Source of the DNA: CAZEQJ01 sp964514385 | Lineage (GTDB): Bacteria; Bacteroidota; Bacteroidia; Cytophagales; Cyclobacteriaceae | DNA: 64,000 nucleotides | Direction of reading: 5' to 3' | NCBI GenBank assembly: GCA_964514385.1 | Contig: CAZEQJ010000006.1 | Span: forward strand, 62,001-126,000 | Shown here: positions 8,789-18,700 of the stretch, piece by piece | Numbering within the stretch: position 1 is the stretch's first letter | Layout: every line of letters starts with the position of its first letter | Notes under the pieces: model-generated | Database searches by the model: none | Seen by the model: only the letters and a program-made list of their open reading frames with translations | Told to the model about the DNA's origin: nothing | Made by a program: the position numbers and the translations under genes

Positions 8789-8819
8789 TTTGAAAATATC
8801 ACCCAGACTATTACCTTTG
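8789..8819 (+). promoter_or_regulatory. Near-consensus Bacteroidota housekeeping promoter
   Basis: TTTG (8789-8792), exactly 19 nt, then TACCTTTG (8812-8819) matches the -33 TTTG / -7 TAnnTTTG consensus without a mismatch. The predicted start is near 8824. The next feature downstream is an intrinsic terminator only about 65 nt away, not a gene. Confidence 0.6.
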
Positions 8820-8823
8820 AAAC

Positions 8824-8889
8824 AGTGTTAGTGGTTGTTTAAAGGTGGCTGTCGAGAGTTCCCAACTCTTAGGCAGCCACTCCTTTTTT
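8824..8889 (+). ncRNA. Candidate small RNA or attenuated leader, about 65 nt
   Basis: The stretch between the promoter at 8789-8819 and the terminator at 8845-8889 would be transcribed as an RNA of about 65 nt with a roughly 20-nt single-stranded 5' part and a long terminal hairpin. It contains no start codon followed by a useful reading frame. Alternatively it is the leader of the haloperoxidase-fold gene at 8942, ending most transcripts early. No known RNA family was recognised. Confidence 0.4.
8845..8889 (+). terminator. Strong intrinsic terminator
   Basis: GTGGCTG (8845-8851) pairs with CAGCCAC (8874-8880). Inside it AGAGTT (8855-8860) pairs with AACTCT (8864-8869) around a CCC loop, and TCCTTTTTT follows. 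It sits 53 bp before the start codon of the next gene and about 260 bp after the previous one, so it belongs to the small transcript starting near 8824. Confidence 0.75.
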
Positions 8890-8941
8890 AGGCACCTCCC
8901 AATCCTTAATAAACTTCAGATTTTTTTAGTTTTGCAGGTAT

Positions 8942-10201
8942 ATGAAGTCTATTATCGTCCTAATTCTATGTGGTCTGTTTCCACTATTCAGCTGGTCACA
9001 GCCATCACCGTTTCTGGCTAAGATCAATTACTCCTATACCCCTGTTGAAAACCCGGATATATCCTCCATCCTTGAAGCACAGCAGGAGATATCACCATGG
9101 AACATACGTTACTGGAATGCCTCTTATCCCAATTATAGATGGCATCAGCAGATGATGAAGATTAGCAACGAGCATCGTGGCCATAAAAACGGTGCCCGTG
9201 TAGCTATCATGCATCTGGCGATATACGATGCCCTCTGCGAGGTATACCGTCTCAGGGAAAAAAGTGATCTTGCCCCGCCCTTTCAAAAAGACCAGCGAAT
9301 TAAACTTCAGGGTAAAGAAAAGAGTATCTCGTCTTTTATGTGTGAATATAGTGCAGCTGCAGGGGCAGCAACCACCATCATTGGCCATTATTTTCCACAA
9401 CAAAAACCTTATCTGGACAGCCTCCTGGATTCATTTAAAATGGCACGCCTGGCTACCGGCTTGGAGTATGCGGAGGTTATTGAAGCAAGCCTTGATATTG
9501 GTATAAAAACGGGTGAACGTTATCTAGCCTATGCACAGGATGACCGCACGAATATACCCTGGCAGGGGCAGGTGCCCGAAGATGACAGGTTGTGGTCGGG
9601 AAAGCCCGGGCCTTACGATCCTATGAAGGCGCAGTGGAAGCCCCTGACATTGAGGCGTAATGACCAGTTCAGGCCGGGTCCTCCTCCGGAAGACTGGTCT
9701 GCTGACATGCAGGAATTACGCGATTTTAATGCCTCTCACCAAAGTAGTGATATTGCCTGGAAATGGAAAAGCATCCCGGTATGGGACGAATTGCTCGAAC
9801 GCAAAATCATGGAATACGACCTTAACCCTATGGAGGCCGCTTTTGCATGTGCCCTTTTTCACGCCTCCCGGTATGATGCGACGATTGTGGCGTGGGACGG
9901 AAAATATCATTACTGGGGCATCCGACCTTTTCAATTTGACCCGGATTTTAGTCCGATACTGGTGGATACCCCCAATTTTCCAGGCTATCCGGCAGGACAT
10001 ACCACAGTAGCTGGTGCGCTTGAGGTAGCCCTGACTTATCTTTTCCCAACGGATCATGATGAATTCAGAAAACTGGCATTGGAGTGTTCAGCGTCGCGCT
10101 TTGAAGGCGGGGTGCATTTTCGTACAGACAATGAAGTAGGCCTCGATATCGGCCGAGTGGCCGGCAGGTATATTGTGGAGCATTTTGAGAGACTCAGGTA
10201 G
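8942..10201 (+). CDS. Secreted PAP2/vanadium haloperoxidase-superfamily protein
   Basis: A 419-residue protein with a signal peptide (about 1-20, hydrophobic core IIVLILCGLFPLF, cleavage near WSQ). The three acid-phosphatase/haloperoxidase motifs are visible in order: K321-x6-R328-P329 (KYHYWGIRP), a PSGH-like PAGH at 350-353, and S385-R386-x5-H392-x3-D396 (SRFEGGVHFRTD). These residues bind phosphate or vanadate in the family, so the site is probably active, as a phosphatase or a haloperoxidase; sequence alone does not decide. There is no C-terminal T9SS domain, so a periplasmic location is likely. It resembles, at lower length, the 726-residue haloperoxidase-like protein at 13571, and the two flank the cysteine-repeat lipoprotein gene. 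Confidence 0.72.
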   Translation: MKSIIVLILCGLFPLFSWSQPSPFLAKINYSYTPVENPDISSILEAQQEISPWNIRYWNASYPNYRWHQQMMKISNEHRGHKNGARVAIMHLAIYDALCEVYRLREKSDLAPPFQKDQRIKLQGKEKSISSFMCEYSAAAGAATTIIGHYFPQQKPYLDSLLDSFKMARLATGLEYAEVIEASLDIGIKTGERYLAYAQDDRTNIPWQGQVPEDDRLWSGKPGPYDPMKAQWKPLTLRRNDQFRPGPPPEDWSADMQELRDFNASHQSSDIAWKWKSIPVWDELLERKIMEYDLNPMEAAFACALFHASRYDATIVAWDGKYHYWGIRPFQFDPDFSPILVDTPNFPGYPAGHTTVAGALEVALTYLFPTDHDEFRKLALECSASRFEGGVHFRTDNEVGLDIGRVAGRYIVEHFERLR

Positions 10202-10361
10202 TATCGCTATGCGGATTCACATAAATCTACATCCTAAATATGACGGTGCAGATTCCTTTTTATGTCTCTTATTTCATACTACATGAAAATCTTTGAATAG
10301 AAATGGTCACAAGACAGCAAAAAAGTCTTTATATAGTTAGCAATTAAAATTCTCTAAAGAA

Positions 10362-11423
10362 ATGAAACAATATACTACGTCATTAACGTGGCTTTTTTCC
10401 TTTGCCGTATTTTTCTCACTCATGTTTTACAGTTGTGAAGTAGGTCCTGCGGAAATCATTGATGATGAAGAAACAGTAGATATTTGCGCCTATGACGTGG
10501 ATCCTATTTGTTTTTGCGTTGAAAATCCAAATGATCCACGATGTGAAACATGTGAGTATGAAGAAGATCCTGAATGTTTTTGTGAAGAAAATCCAACGGC
10601 CATAGAATGTCTGCAATGTACATTTGCAGAGGATCCTGATTGCTATTGCGGTGATAACCCGGATGATCCTCAGTGTGTTGCCAGAGAATTAGAGGCTTTT
10701 AATGCCAATCCTTTTACTTATTGTCATAATAACCCGGAAAGCAACTTCTGCAATCCAAACATAATTGTTAAAGCTGACTTCGAAGGTGAGGATGTGGTAA
10801 CCGGAGTAATTGGTGCAGGTGGATCAATTGGCTCTATGGGTGGAAGTCCCAATGCAAATACCATTGAATTTAACGGCAACAACAACTACGGCATTTATGA
10901 ACTCATCGATGGAGCAGCTGAAGGTGCAGAAGGTGTAGCCCTTAAAGTGACTACCATTGAAGCTCCAGCAAACTTCTGGGAATATGAGTTTATTATGAAC
11001 ATGACCAATGTGACTCCGGGTAAAAGATATCTCCTGATTGGTCGCGTTAAATGTGACCGTGACGGCAGGGTATTAAAGCTGGCTTCAGGTCTAGGTCCGG
11101 ATCCATGTTTTGTGGACAATGTAGGTAATGCCTATGCAGTACCTATGCAGGAAGGCTGGAATACGTTTGGTGCATATGCTCAGTTACCGGATGTGGGTAT
11201 TTGTGATAATAACTCCAGCTATAACCCGCTTACCAATACACAATTCAGAATTATACTGGGTATGGGTTATGCAGAAAACTATCCCAGTTCGGAAGGTGCA
11301 ACTGATGGGGCTGTATTCGTAATCGACTATTTAAAGGCAATAGAAGTTGGTGACTGGGTAGACAGGAATACTGATCCGGATTTGTTTTGCGAATTGTATC
11401 CTAATGACGGGTTTTGTAATTAG
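10362..11423 (+). CDS. Lipoprotein with N-terminal tetracysteine repeats and a CBM-like C-terminal domain
   Basis: A 353-residue predicted lipoprotein with lipobox FYSC (lipidated C25). Residues 42-107 are three repeats of exactly 22 residues, each with four Cys in the pattern C-x7-C-x-C-x8-C-x2 and an acidic DP...NP core (C42/50/52/61, C64/72/74/83, C86/94/96/105). Partial units follow: C121-x8-C130, and FCELYPNDGFC at the very C-terminus. The middle 200 residues look like a beta-sandwich of the carbohydrate-binding-module type (alternating strands, TPGKRYLLIGRVK). I do not recognise the protein family. The repeats could form a disulfide-bonded stalk at the cell surface, and the acidic residues could bind metal. 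A strong terminator follows the gene. Confidence 0.6.
   Translation: MKQYTTSLTWLFSFAVFFSLMFYSCEVGPAEIIDDEETVDICAYDVDPICFCVENPNDPRCETCEYEEDPECFCEENPTAIECLQCTFAEDPDCYCGDNPDDPQCVARELEAFNANPFTYCHNNPESNFCNPNIIVKADFEGEDVVTGVIGAGGSIGSMGGSPNANTIEFNGNNNYGIYELIDGAAEGAEGVALKVTTIEAPANFWEYEFIMNMTNVTPGKRYLLIGRVKCDRDGRVLKLASGLGPDPCFVDNVGNAYAVPMQEGWNTFGAYAQLPDVGICDNNSSYNPLTNTQFRIILGMGYAENYPSSEGATDGAVFVIDYLKAIEVGDWVDRNTDPDLFCELYPNDGFCN
10485..10682 (+). repeat. Three in-frame 66-bp units encoding 22-residue tetracysteine repeats
   Basis: Each unit encodes C-x7-C-x-C-x8-C-x2. The four cysteines recur at intervals of exactly 22 residues through three units. The DNA has diverged more than the protein, which points to old duplications held by selection on the Cys, DP and NP positions. 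Confidence 0.75.
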
Positions 11424-11458
11424 TAATATTTAATAATTTAGGTTTAGAGTTTTGTAAG

Positions 11459-11489
11459 CAGCTGGAGTAATCCAGCTGTTTCTTTAATT
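11459..11489 (+). terminator. Intrinsic terminator/attenuator overlapping the approach to the next gene
   Basis: CAGCTGGA (11459-11466), loop GTAA, TCCAGCTG (11471-11478), then TTTCTTTAATTT. The stem is a perfect 8 bp. It ends the cysteine-repeat lipoprotein transcript and lies only about 10 bp before the apparent start of the FG-GAP gene, with no recognisable promoter between, so that operon may depend on read-through. Confidence 0.75.
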
Positions 11490-11498
11490 TATAAGGGG

Positions 11499-13574
11499 TT
11501 GGATTTTGGTATAATTATATCAGCATTGGTTTTTACTGCTTTTTCTGACAGCTCGGAATTGGCATACCCCTATTTCACACCCAGATCTTCTGAGTTAGGC
11601 ATACTATCCTCAAATAACTTTGAGCCTCTTTACGGACATGGCATTTCAGCAGAAGACTATGACAATGACGGAGATGTCGATTTTTTTTTATGTACAAATT
11701 ATGGAGAACATGACAAGCTCTACCAGAATCAGGGTAACGGGTCTTTTATTGATGTAGCCATACCGTCAGGAATCAACCTAAGCAGCTTATCCAGAGCATC
11801 ACTCTGGGTAGATGTTGATGGCGACCATTTAATTGACCTCGTTGTCGCAACTGAAGATTCAGTCAATAGTAGAAAAGAGATCATTTTAAGGTTATTTAAG
11901 CAATCTCAACCAGGTTCTTTTACAGAAATCAGTGAACCGGGTCTGCATTTTTCTTCGGATCACTACAAGGGTAGCATTCAGACATTTGGTGGTATGGCTG
12001 CAGGAGATCTGAATAATGACCAGTATATGGACATTGTCTGCGGCAGCTGGTATGGATCACTCACCATTTTTATGAATAATGGTGATGGAACTTTTCAAAA
12101 TCAGACGCAATCAAGCCAGATTGATAACCGCACCAGTTACTACTGGCAGCCGATGATATTTGATATAAATGATGATGGATTTCAGGATATCTACTGCAAC
12201 CTTGATCTGGACAAAAATGAGCTCTGGATGAATAATGGTGATGGCACATTCAACAATAAGGCTTCCGAATATGGCGCTTTATCCAGTTCCAGGCAGGAAA
12301 TGGGAATGGATTTAGGCGATTTTGATAATGATGGCGATATCGATATATACGCAACCAATATCAGCTACGGAAATACCCAACACAATATTCTCCTTGAGAA
12401 TATTACTATTCAAGAGCAAAATCTTTTCAGAGAGCGGGCCGTCAGGTTTAATGTTGCCTACAGTGGCTGGGACTGGGGCTGTGTATTTGATGATTACAAT
12501 AACGACGGATGGTTAGACCTTGCTGTCACAAACGGTTGGTGTGGCGCTTCAAGAGATAGTGTACGATGGAAAAATGACAGGTCTAAAATCTGGCTTAATC
12601 AAACCGATTCGTTTTTAGATATTTCAGATACTGCTAATTTCAGCGACAGATACAACGCTGCCTCTCTTATTTCAATTGATACGGATAATGACGGTGATGT
12701 TGATCTCCTTCAAAGCCTGAAATCTCATCCAAATTCATTCAATATTCCGGTGATCATTTATGAGAATAACCTGAACGATGATCGCATACACGGCTACGTC
12801 AAGGTGACCCCAAGAATGCACGGGACTAATCATTACGCAATTGGCACGAAAGTTTATTTAAGTACGAATAGCTTATCTCAGCAAAGGATAGTTACTGCAG
12901 GAGCGAGCTTTTATGGTCAGAAACCTTCTCAGCTTCATTTCGGTCTTGGCAATAATGATACTATCAACGAGATAAAAATTGAGTGGCCGGATAATCGCAT
13001 TTCGATTTATAAAAATTTACAGATTAATACACATCACATCCTTTTTGATGATTATTTATCCCCGCCTCAGGGTATTTCAGCATCGATTCCGGGTTCAGGA
13101 AATCTCAAGATCTCCATAAAGAGCCAATTATATGATGAAATTGATGGCTATGAGTTACAATACTCACTCACACCTGATTTTGCAGCCTATAACTCCATCT
13201 ATCTGGACAATTCCGGACAATGGCATATTGAAGATGCAGATTTTAGTACGTCGGTATACCTGAGGCTCAGGGCTTTCAGGAAAAACCTTTATTCTGATTT
13301 CAGTCATATTTCTTTAGCACCAATACTATCCGTTCAGGAAGATGATATTCCGGTCTTTCCAATCCCTTCAAAGGGCACATTATTTATCAAAAATAAATGG
13401 AGCAGCAATTCATTGGAATATGTTGTTTATGAGCTAAATGGATCTGTAGTTTCTGAAGGTCCAATTTATGATAACTCCATAATGATTAATGATCTTCCAC
13501 CCGCAATGTATATTCTTGGAATCAGGAAAGGTGACGACATTGTTCAAAAAACATTAATTTCTATAATAAGATGA
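11499..13574 (+). CDS. FG-GAP/ASPIC-UnbV (CRTAC1-like) secreted protein with T9SS sorting domain
   Basis: A 691-residue protein counted from a TTG at 11499. It has a hydrophobic N-terminus, then a beta-propeller of FG-GAP repeats with Ca-binding-like loops (DYDNDGDVDF, DLNNDQYMDIV, DINDDGFQDIY, DFDNDGDIDIY, DYNNDGWLDLA, DTDNDGDVDLL). An ASPIC/UnbV domain follows (TAGASFYGQKPSQLHFGLG, about 465-500), then a fibronectin-like region and a T9SS type A sorting domain (last 70 residues). No ATG exists in the frame before the first propeller loop. The frame is open back to 11448, and an ATT at 11487 would add M-Y-K-G and so a positive charge before the hydrophobic stretch. The start is therefore uncertain. 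The stop overlaps the next ATG by 4 bp (ATGA). The molecular function of the family is unknown. Confidence 0.72.
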   Translation: MDFGIIISALVFTAFSDSSELAYPYFTPRSSELGILSSNNFEPLYGHGISAEDYDNDGDVDFFLCTNYGEHDKLYQNQGNGSFIDVAIPSGINLSSLSRASLWVDVDGDHLIDLVVATEDSVNSRKEIILRLFKQSQPGSFTEISEPGLHFSSDHYKGSIQTFGGMAAGDLNNDQYMDIVCGSWYGSLTIFMNNGDGTFQNQTQSSQIDNRTSYYWQPMIFDINDDGFQDIYCNLDLDKNELWMNNGDGTFNNKASEYGALSSSRQEMGMDLGDFDNDGDIDIYATNISYGNTQHNILLENITIQEQNLFRERAVRFNVAYSGWDWGCVFDDYNNDGWLDLAVTNGWCGASRDSVRWKNDRSKIWLNQTDSFLDISDTANFSDRYNAASLISIDTDNDGDVDLLQSLKSHPNSFNIPVIIYENNLNDDRIHGYVKVTPRMHGTNHYAIGTKVYLSTNSLSQQRIVTAGASFYGQKPSQLHFGLGNNDTINEIKIEWPDNRISIYKNLQINTHHILFDDYLSPPQGISASIPGSGNLKISIKSQLYDEIDGYELQYSLTPDFAAYNSIYLDNSGQWHIEDADFSTSVYLRLRAFRKNLYSDFSHISLAPILSVQEDDIPVFPIPSKGTLFIKNKWSSNSLEYVVYELNGSVVSEGPIYDNSIMINDLPPAMYILGIRKGDDIVQKTLISIIR

Positions 13575-15751
13575 GACTAAAGGAAATCTGGTTATTGCTA
13601 CTTATTCTTTGTTCACAGGTCTCAGTGGCTCAGGATCATTCCATTGCCAGAAAATGGAATGAAGTATTACTGCTGAGTATCCGTAATGACTTTGCTAGAC
13701 CTACCGTGCATGCAAGAAACTTATTTCATGTATCCGCTGCCATGTATGATGCATGGGCAGTTTTTTCAGAGGATGACCAGACTTATTTATTGGGAAATAC
13801 CTTACATGATTTCACCAGTGAGTTTGATGGATTTATAGCTTTTCAACCAAATATTGAAGCAAACCGTAAGGAGGCGATCAGCTATGCTGCATACCGTATT
13901 ATCATGCATAGGTTTGAGTCCTCACCCGGATTTAATGAAATTCAGCAAGCAGCCAATCAATTGTTTGTTGACGAACTCGGTTACGATTTTACATTTACGA
14001 GCACTGAATACCGTACCGGCTCCGCGGCTGCGTTAGGGAATTATATAGCTCAAGAATATATAAATTATGGTTTTTTAGATGGTGCAAATGAAGCAGGAGG
14101 ATATGAAAATCAGTTTTATGAACCCGTCAATGAACCTATCAGTCCTAAAGATCCGGGTAATCCCATAATTGCAGACCCCAACAGATGGCAACCTATCGCT
14201 TTTGATTTATTTATTGATCAGAGTGGAAATGAAATTCCGGGATCCGTGCCGCCTTTTCTAAGTCCGGAATGGGGTAATGTCAACCCCTTTTCATTGACAG
14301 AGGAGGATAAAGAGATTAAGTTTAGGGACGGTGATGAATATTTTGTTTACAAAGATCCCGGACCTCCACCCTATATTGATACTTTAGCAGGAGGAACATC
14401 TACAGCATTATATCAATGGAATTTTTCAATGGTAGTCACCTGGTCGGCACATCTTGCTGAGTCGATAGAAAAGGAGATCGACATATCACCTGCAAATCTT
14501 GGTAATGTATCAATCGATGAAATACCTACTGATCTGGCAGATCACGATAAGTTTTATAAATACCTGGAAGGCGGTGATGTTTCCGGTGGACATCCTTTAA
14601 ATCCGTATACAGGTGAGCCGTATGAGCATCAAATTGTGAAATTAGGAGATTATGCGCGTATTCTGGCAGAATTCTGGGCTGACGGGCCCGACTCGGAGAC
14701 GCCTCCCGGCCATTGGTTTACCATCCTGAATTATGTAAATGATCATCCACAGTTGGTAAAACGTATAAATGGCAGAGGAAGTATTTTATCTGATCTGGAA
14801 TGGGATGTAAAGGCATATTTTACCCTTGGTGGCGCAATGCATGATGTGGCTATAACTGCCTGGGGTATAAAAGGATATTATGATTATGTAAGACCTATTT
14901 CCGCAATCCGTTTTATGGCAGACATGGGGCAATCAACCAGCCCTGATTTACCCAACTATCACATTGCCGGAATGCCGCTCGTTGAAGGATTCATCGAATT
15001 GGTGATGGAAGAAGATGAATTAGCAGGAGATTCGCTGGAAAACCTCCATAAAATAAAGGTTAAAGCTTGGAGAGGACCGGAGTTCATAGACAACCCAGAG
15101 ACGGATACTGCCGGTGTTGGATGGATACTAGCTGAAAACTGGTGGCCATATCAACGACCAACATTCATTACCCCTAATTTTGCAGGATATGTTTCAGGAC
15201 ACTCTACCTATTCAAGAGCTGCGGCAGAAGTTCTTACACGATTTACAGGATCGGAGTATTTCCCGGGTGGTATGGGTGAGTTTATTGCTCCAAAAAATGA
15301 GTTTCTCGTATTTGAAAACGGGCCAAGTCAGGATATAATTTTACAATGGGCTACCTACAGCGATGCCAGTGATCAATGTAGCTTATCTCGTATATGGGGT
15401 GGCATTCACCCTCCGGCCGATGATTTGCCAGGAAGGCATCTCGGATATGAAATTGGAAACCAGTCCTATGAGTATGCGCTACAATATTTCAGACAAGCCA
15501 TAACAAGCATAGAAGAAAAACCAGAGTTTAAAGCTTACCCCAATCCTGCTACTAATACAATAAATGTTCAGCTTGGCATAAATAGCGTATATACCGTATC
15601 ACTGCACACGGTAGATGGCAGGTGTATAAAAATGCTACAGGTAGACCAATCAACATCAGTTATCGATCTTTTTGACCTGACTCCCGGTGTATATATTCTA
15701 AAGGTAGAGGCACCAGAATTCAGCACAGTTAAGAAAATTTATAAAAATTGA
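13571..15751 (+). CDS. Vanadium-dependent haloperoxidase-like secreted protein with T9SS sorting domain
   Basis: A 726-residue protein with signal peptide (about 1-20, ending VSVAQ). The superfamily motifs are K434-x6-R441-P442 (KGYYDYVRP), S542-G543-H544 (YVSGHSTY) and S606-R607 to H613 (SRIWGGIHPPADD). They match vanadate-binding sites of bacterial haloperoxidase homologues; a phosphatase role remains possible. The last 75 residues (AYPNPATN to the end) form a T9SS type A sorting domain, so the protein is exported across the outer membrane or tethered there. It is translationally coupled to the FG-GAP gene (ATGA overlap), and the HTCS gene begins 40 bp after its stop, suggesting one transcript. 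Confidence 0.75.
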   Translation: MRLKEIWLLLLILCSQVSVAQDHSIARKWNEVLLLSIRNDFARPTVHARNLFHVSAAMYDAWAVFSEDDQTYLLGNTLHDFTSEFDGFIAFQPNIEANRKEAISYAAYRIIMHRFESSPGFNEIQQAANQLFVDELGYDFTFTSTEYRTGSAAALGNYIAQEYINYGFLDGANEAGGYENQFYEPVNEPISPKDPGNPIIADPNRWQPIAFDLFIDQSGNEIPGSVPPFLSPEWGNVNPFSLTEEDKEIKFRDGDEYFVYKDPGPPPYIDTLAGGTSTALYQWNFSMVVTWSAHLAESIEKEIDISPANLGNVSIDEIPTDLADHDKFYKYLEGGDVSGGHPLNPYTGEPYEHQIVKLGDYARILAEFWADGPDSETPPGHWFTILNYVNDHPQLVKRINGRGSILSDLEWDVKAYFTLGGAMHDVAITAWGIKGYYDYVRPISAIRFMADMGQSTSPDLPNYHIAGMPLVEGFIELVMEEDELAGDSLENLHKIKVKAWRGPEFIDNPETDTAGVGWILAENWWPYQRPTFITPNFAGYVSGHSTYSRAAAEVLTRFTGSEYFPGGMGEFIAPKNEFLVFENGPSQDIILQWATYSDASDQCSLSRIWGGIHPPADDLPGRHLGYEIGNQSYEYALQYFRQAITSIEEKPEFKAYPNPATNTINVQLGINSVYTVSLHTVDGRCIKMLQVDQSTSVIDLFDLTPGVYILKVEAPEFSTVKKIYKN

Positions 15752-15791
15752 GTATCTTCAGGATACCGAAATTAACATTGGTGTCAGGGAT

Positions 15792-18700
15792 ATGAGATTA
15801 GGTTGGATAATTTGTGTTTTTGGATTAATAATCTCCGATGGAGCACAGGCACAAAGGGCAAGGATGTTTACAACAGATAATGAGCTTGCCAACAGCCTGA
15901 TTTTAGACATACATAAGGACCGTTATGGATTAGTGTGGATTGCTACTGAAAGTGGGATCAACCAATACGATGGGGCCAGGTTTAAAGTTTTCTCGAAAAA
16001 AAGGGATAGCCTGCTGAGTAACAGTGTTCACTTGATTTTTGAAGATAAGAGAGGAAATCTTTTTTTCGGATTTCATAATGGGTTACAGGTATATAAAAGA
16101 GCTGAAGGTACATTTGAAACCATCCCTTTAATTCTGGAATCAGGATCGGTGAGCAGCGCCCATGTACTTACCATGGTAGAAACAAAAGATGGGCGAATAT
16201 TAGTTGGTACCTCAGGGCATGGAATTTTTGAAATTAAAAAGACACTTGGAAAAACCAAAGGCTTTCAGGATAGCTCTCTTGTGCCAAGTTTCCTTATCTT
16301 CAAGCTTTATGAAGACAGTAAGAACAACCTATGGATAGCAACGCAAGATAAAGGACTTTATAAAAAATCACCCGTATCGGGACTAAGTCAATATTGCGAT
16401 TTTAAAACAGAAGTAGGCATTGACGTAAGTGATTTTTCAGAAGATTTAGATGGGAATCTTTTTATCGGGACCTTCAACCACGGCCTCTATAAATATGACT
16501 TTGAAAAGGAAAAGCTCAATTCTGTTGCGGATAAACTGCATACATCCATTATACAGGATATTGAATTATCATTGGAGGGCATGCTGCTGATAGGTACTGA
16601 TGGCAATGGATTAAAACAATTTGACCCTGCTACCAATCAGATCACTAATCTTAATTTCAGCATTTCAAATTTTGATTTCACTAAATCGAAAATTCATGTA
16701 GTCAAAGCAGATAATGATGGCAACTACTGGTTAGGCTTATTCCAAAAAGGTGTAGCTGTAATACCGTCTAAATTAAATGGCTTTAAATATATCGGTTATC
16801 AATCATCTGAGTATAACTCAATAGGCACCAACTATATCGTGTCGTTGTATAAAGATAATCAGGGGATTCTGTGGGCCGGCACCGATAGTGATGGTATCTA
16901 CAAAATAAATTATTTTGAAAATAACATCACGCATATCCAAAATACACAAGACAACAACCTTCCTCTTACTGCCATGTGCATAGCCGAAGATGGGAATAGG
17001 AATATTTGGGTTGGGTCTTATCTTGAAGGTTTATTAAAATACGATAGAGAAAAAAACCAATTGACCAAAACGAACTTGTTGCTAAACAAACAAGGCAATA
17101 CGGTAAATAGCATTTTTGATCTTATTGTGGATGAAGTTGGTAATTTATGGATTGCGACAATGGGCAATGGCATTTATTACTACGACCAGCAAAGTCAGGT
17201 CGTAATGAACTTTGATAATGCCGCAAACCCATTTCAGCCCAATGATGCGTTTTCTTCCCTTCATAATAGCTGGGTTAACAGCCTTTGTTTAACCAAGGAT
17301 AAAGTGCTTTTAATAGGTACGATGGATGGACTTTCCGGCTTTGACCTAATTCGGCGCGAATTCATTGATCTTAATACACGATATCCACAGTTTCGCGGTC
17401 AGATAATCAATGATATACATGAAGATGAGGATGAGAATATTTGGGTTGGGACAGCGTCCGGGCTTGTCAAAATCGATAATAACACTGATAGTCTTTTTAT
17501 ATATAATACCTTGAATGGACTGCCCAATGATATAGTGTGTGCTATCGAGTCAGATATTGAAAATAATATCTGGGTATCTACAAATTATGGTATGGCAAAA
17601 CTGAGCAAAGATCAGCAAGAGTTCCTGTCCTATTTTTATAACGATGGTATTCAGGGAAATGAGTTCGGAAAGCGAACATCTTTTTATGATAATGAAACGC
17701 TTTTTTTTGGAGGTATTAACGGCATTACCTTCTTCCGTCCAAAGGAAATCGAAGAAGTGAAAGATACCGTGGATATTGGAATAAGTGGTTTTTTTATTGA
17801 TAACCAGGAGGTATATAAAGGCCTGAAATCTGGGAAATACCAGATAACAAATTCATTTTTAATGAATACTGATACTTTTCATTTAGCTCATTTTGATAAT
17901 TCATTCGAGATCAGCCTCACCAGTTTTGAATATTTAAACCCCGAGCGTATCAAATATTTATATTCAATGAATGATGAGGAATGGGAAGAAATGCCGCAAG
18001 GTCAGCATATGCTTGCGTTAAATAATCTTGAGCCTGGAACTTATGGAATTAAAATAAAGGCCAAGGACCTCTCTTCATATTCCAAAGAAAAAACAATTAC
18101 GGTAATCATTCACCGTCCATGGTATCAAAGAATATGGGCAATCATGCTCTTTGTATCTGTTTCGTTGATGATTATAGGCATAATCGGATATCTGATAAGA
18201 CAAAGGTATTTAGCCAGAAAAGAAATGCGGGAACATCTCCATTTAGAGCAGATAAATGAGGCTAAATTAGAGTTCTTTACAAATATCGCACACGAGATTA
18301 AAACTCCCTTAACTCTTATTCTCAACCCGTTAAATAAGCTCGATCAAACGGATCAGGATACTGTAAGAAAGAGGACATACGCGATAATCAGAAGAAATAC
18401 AGAGCGGCTCCTGCATCTCGTAAATCAGTTGATGGATTTAAGAAAAATCGACCGTGGAAAATTTGCCCTAGCTTTTCAGCCATCAAGTATTATTGACCTT
18501 ATCTACGAGGCTCAGGATCTGTTTGAAGAATCGATCAACTCAAAGCATATTGACTTTAAAGTTCGGCATACTGATGACTTAAGCGATGTGTGGCTGGATC
18601 CAAGATATTTTGATAAGGTTATTCAAAATATTTTATCAAATGCTTTAAAATTCACTCCTGATGGCGGATCTATCGCCTTTGATGTATACAAAAAAGAAAA

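Larger units (their letters stand above)
8581..8941. other. 361-bp intergenic region: weak hairpin, promoter, small-RNA-like unit, second -7 box
   Basis: No protein-coding gene is visible. In order it holds a short GC hairpin after the zincin gene, an A/T-rich stretch with no recognisable element (about 8620-8785), a near-consensus Bacteroidota promoter (8789-8819), a strong intrinsic terminator (8845-8889), and TAGTTTTG (8927-8934), a perfect TAnnTTTG match just 8 bp before the next ATG. That last box lacks a clear -33 partner; if used, it would give an almost leaderless mRNA for the downstream gene. Confidence 0.6.

Noticed and set aside
10202..10361. Promoter or RNA element before the cysteine-repeat lipoprotein gene
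   Set aside because: No TTTG/TAnnTTTG pair at the right spacing and no stable hairpin was found; a promoter must exist here but I cannot place it.
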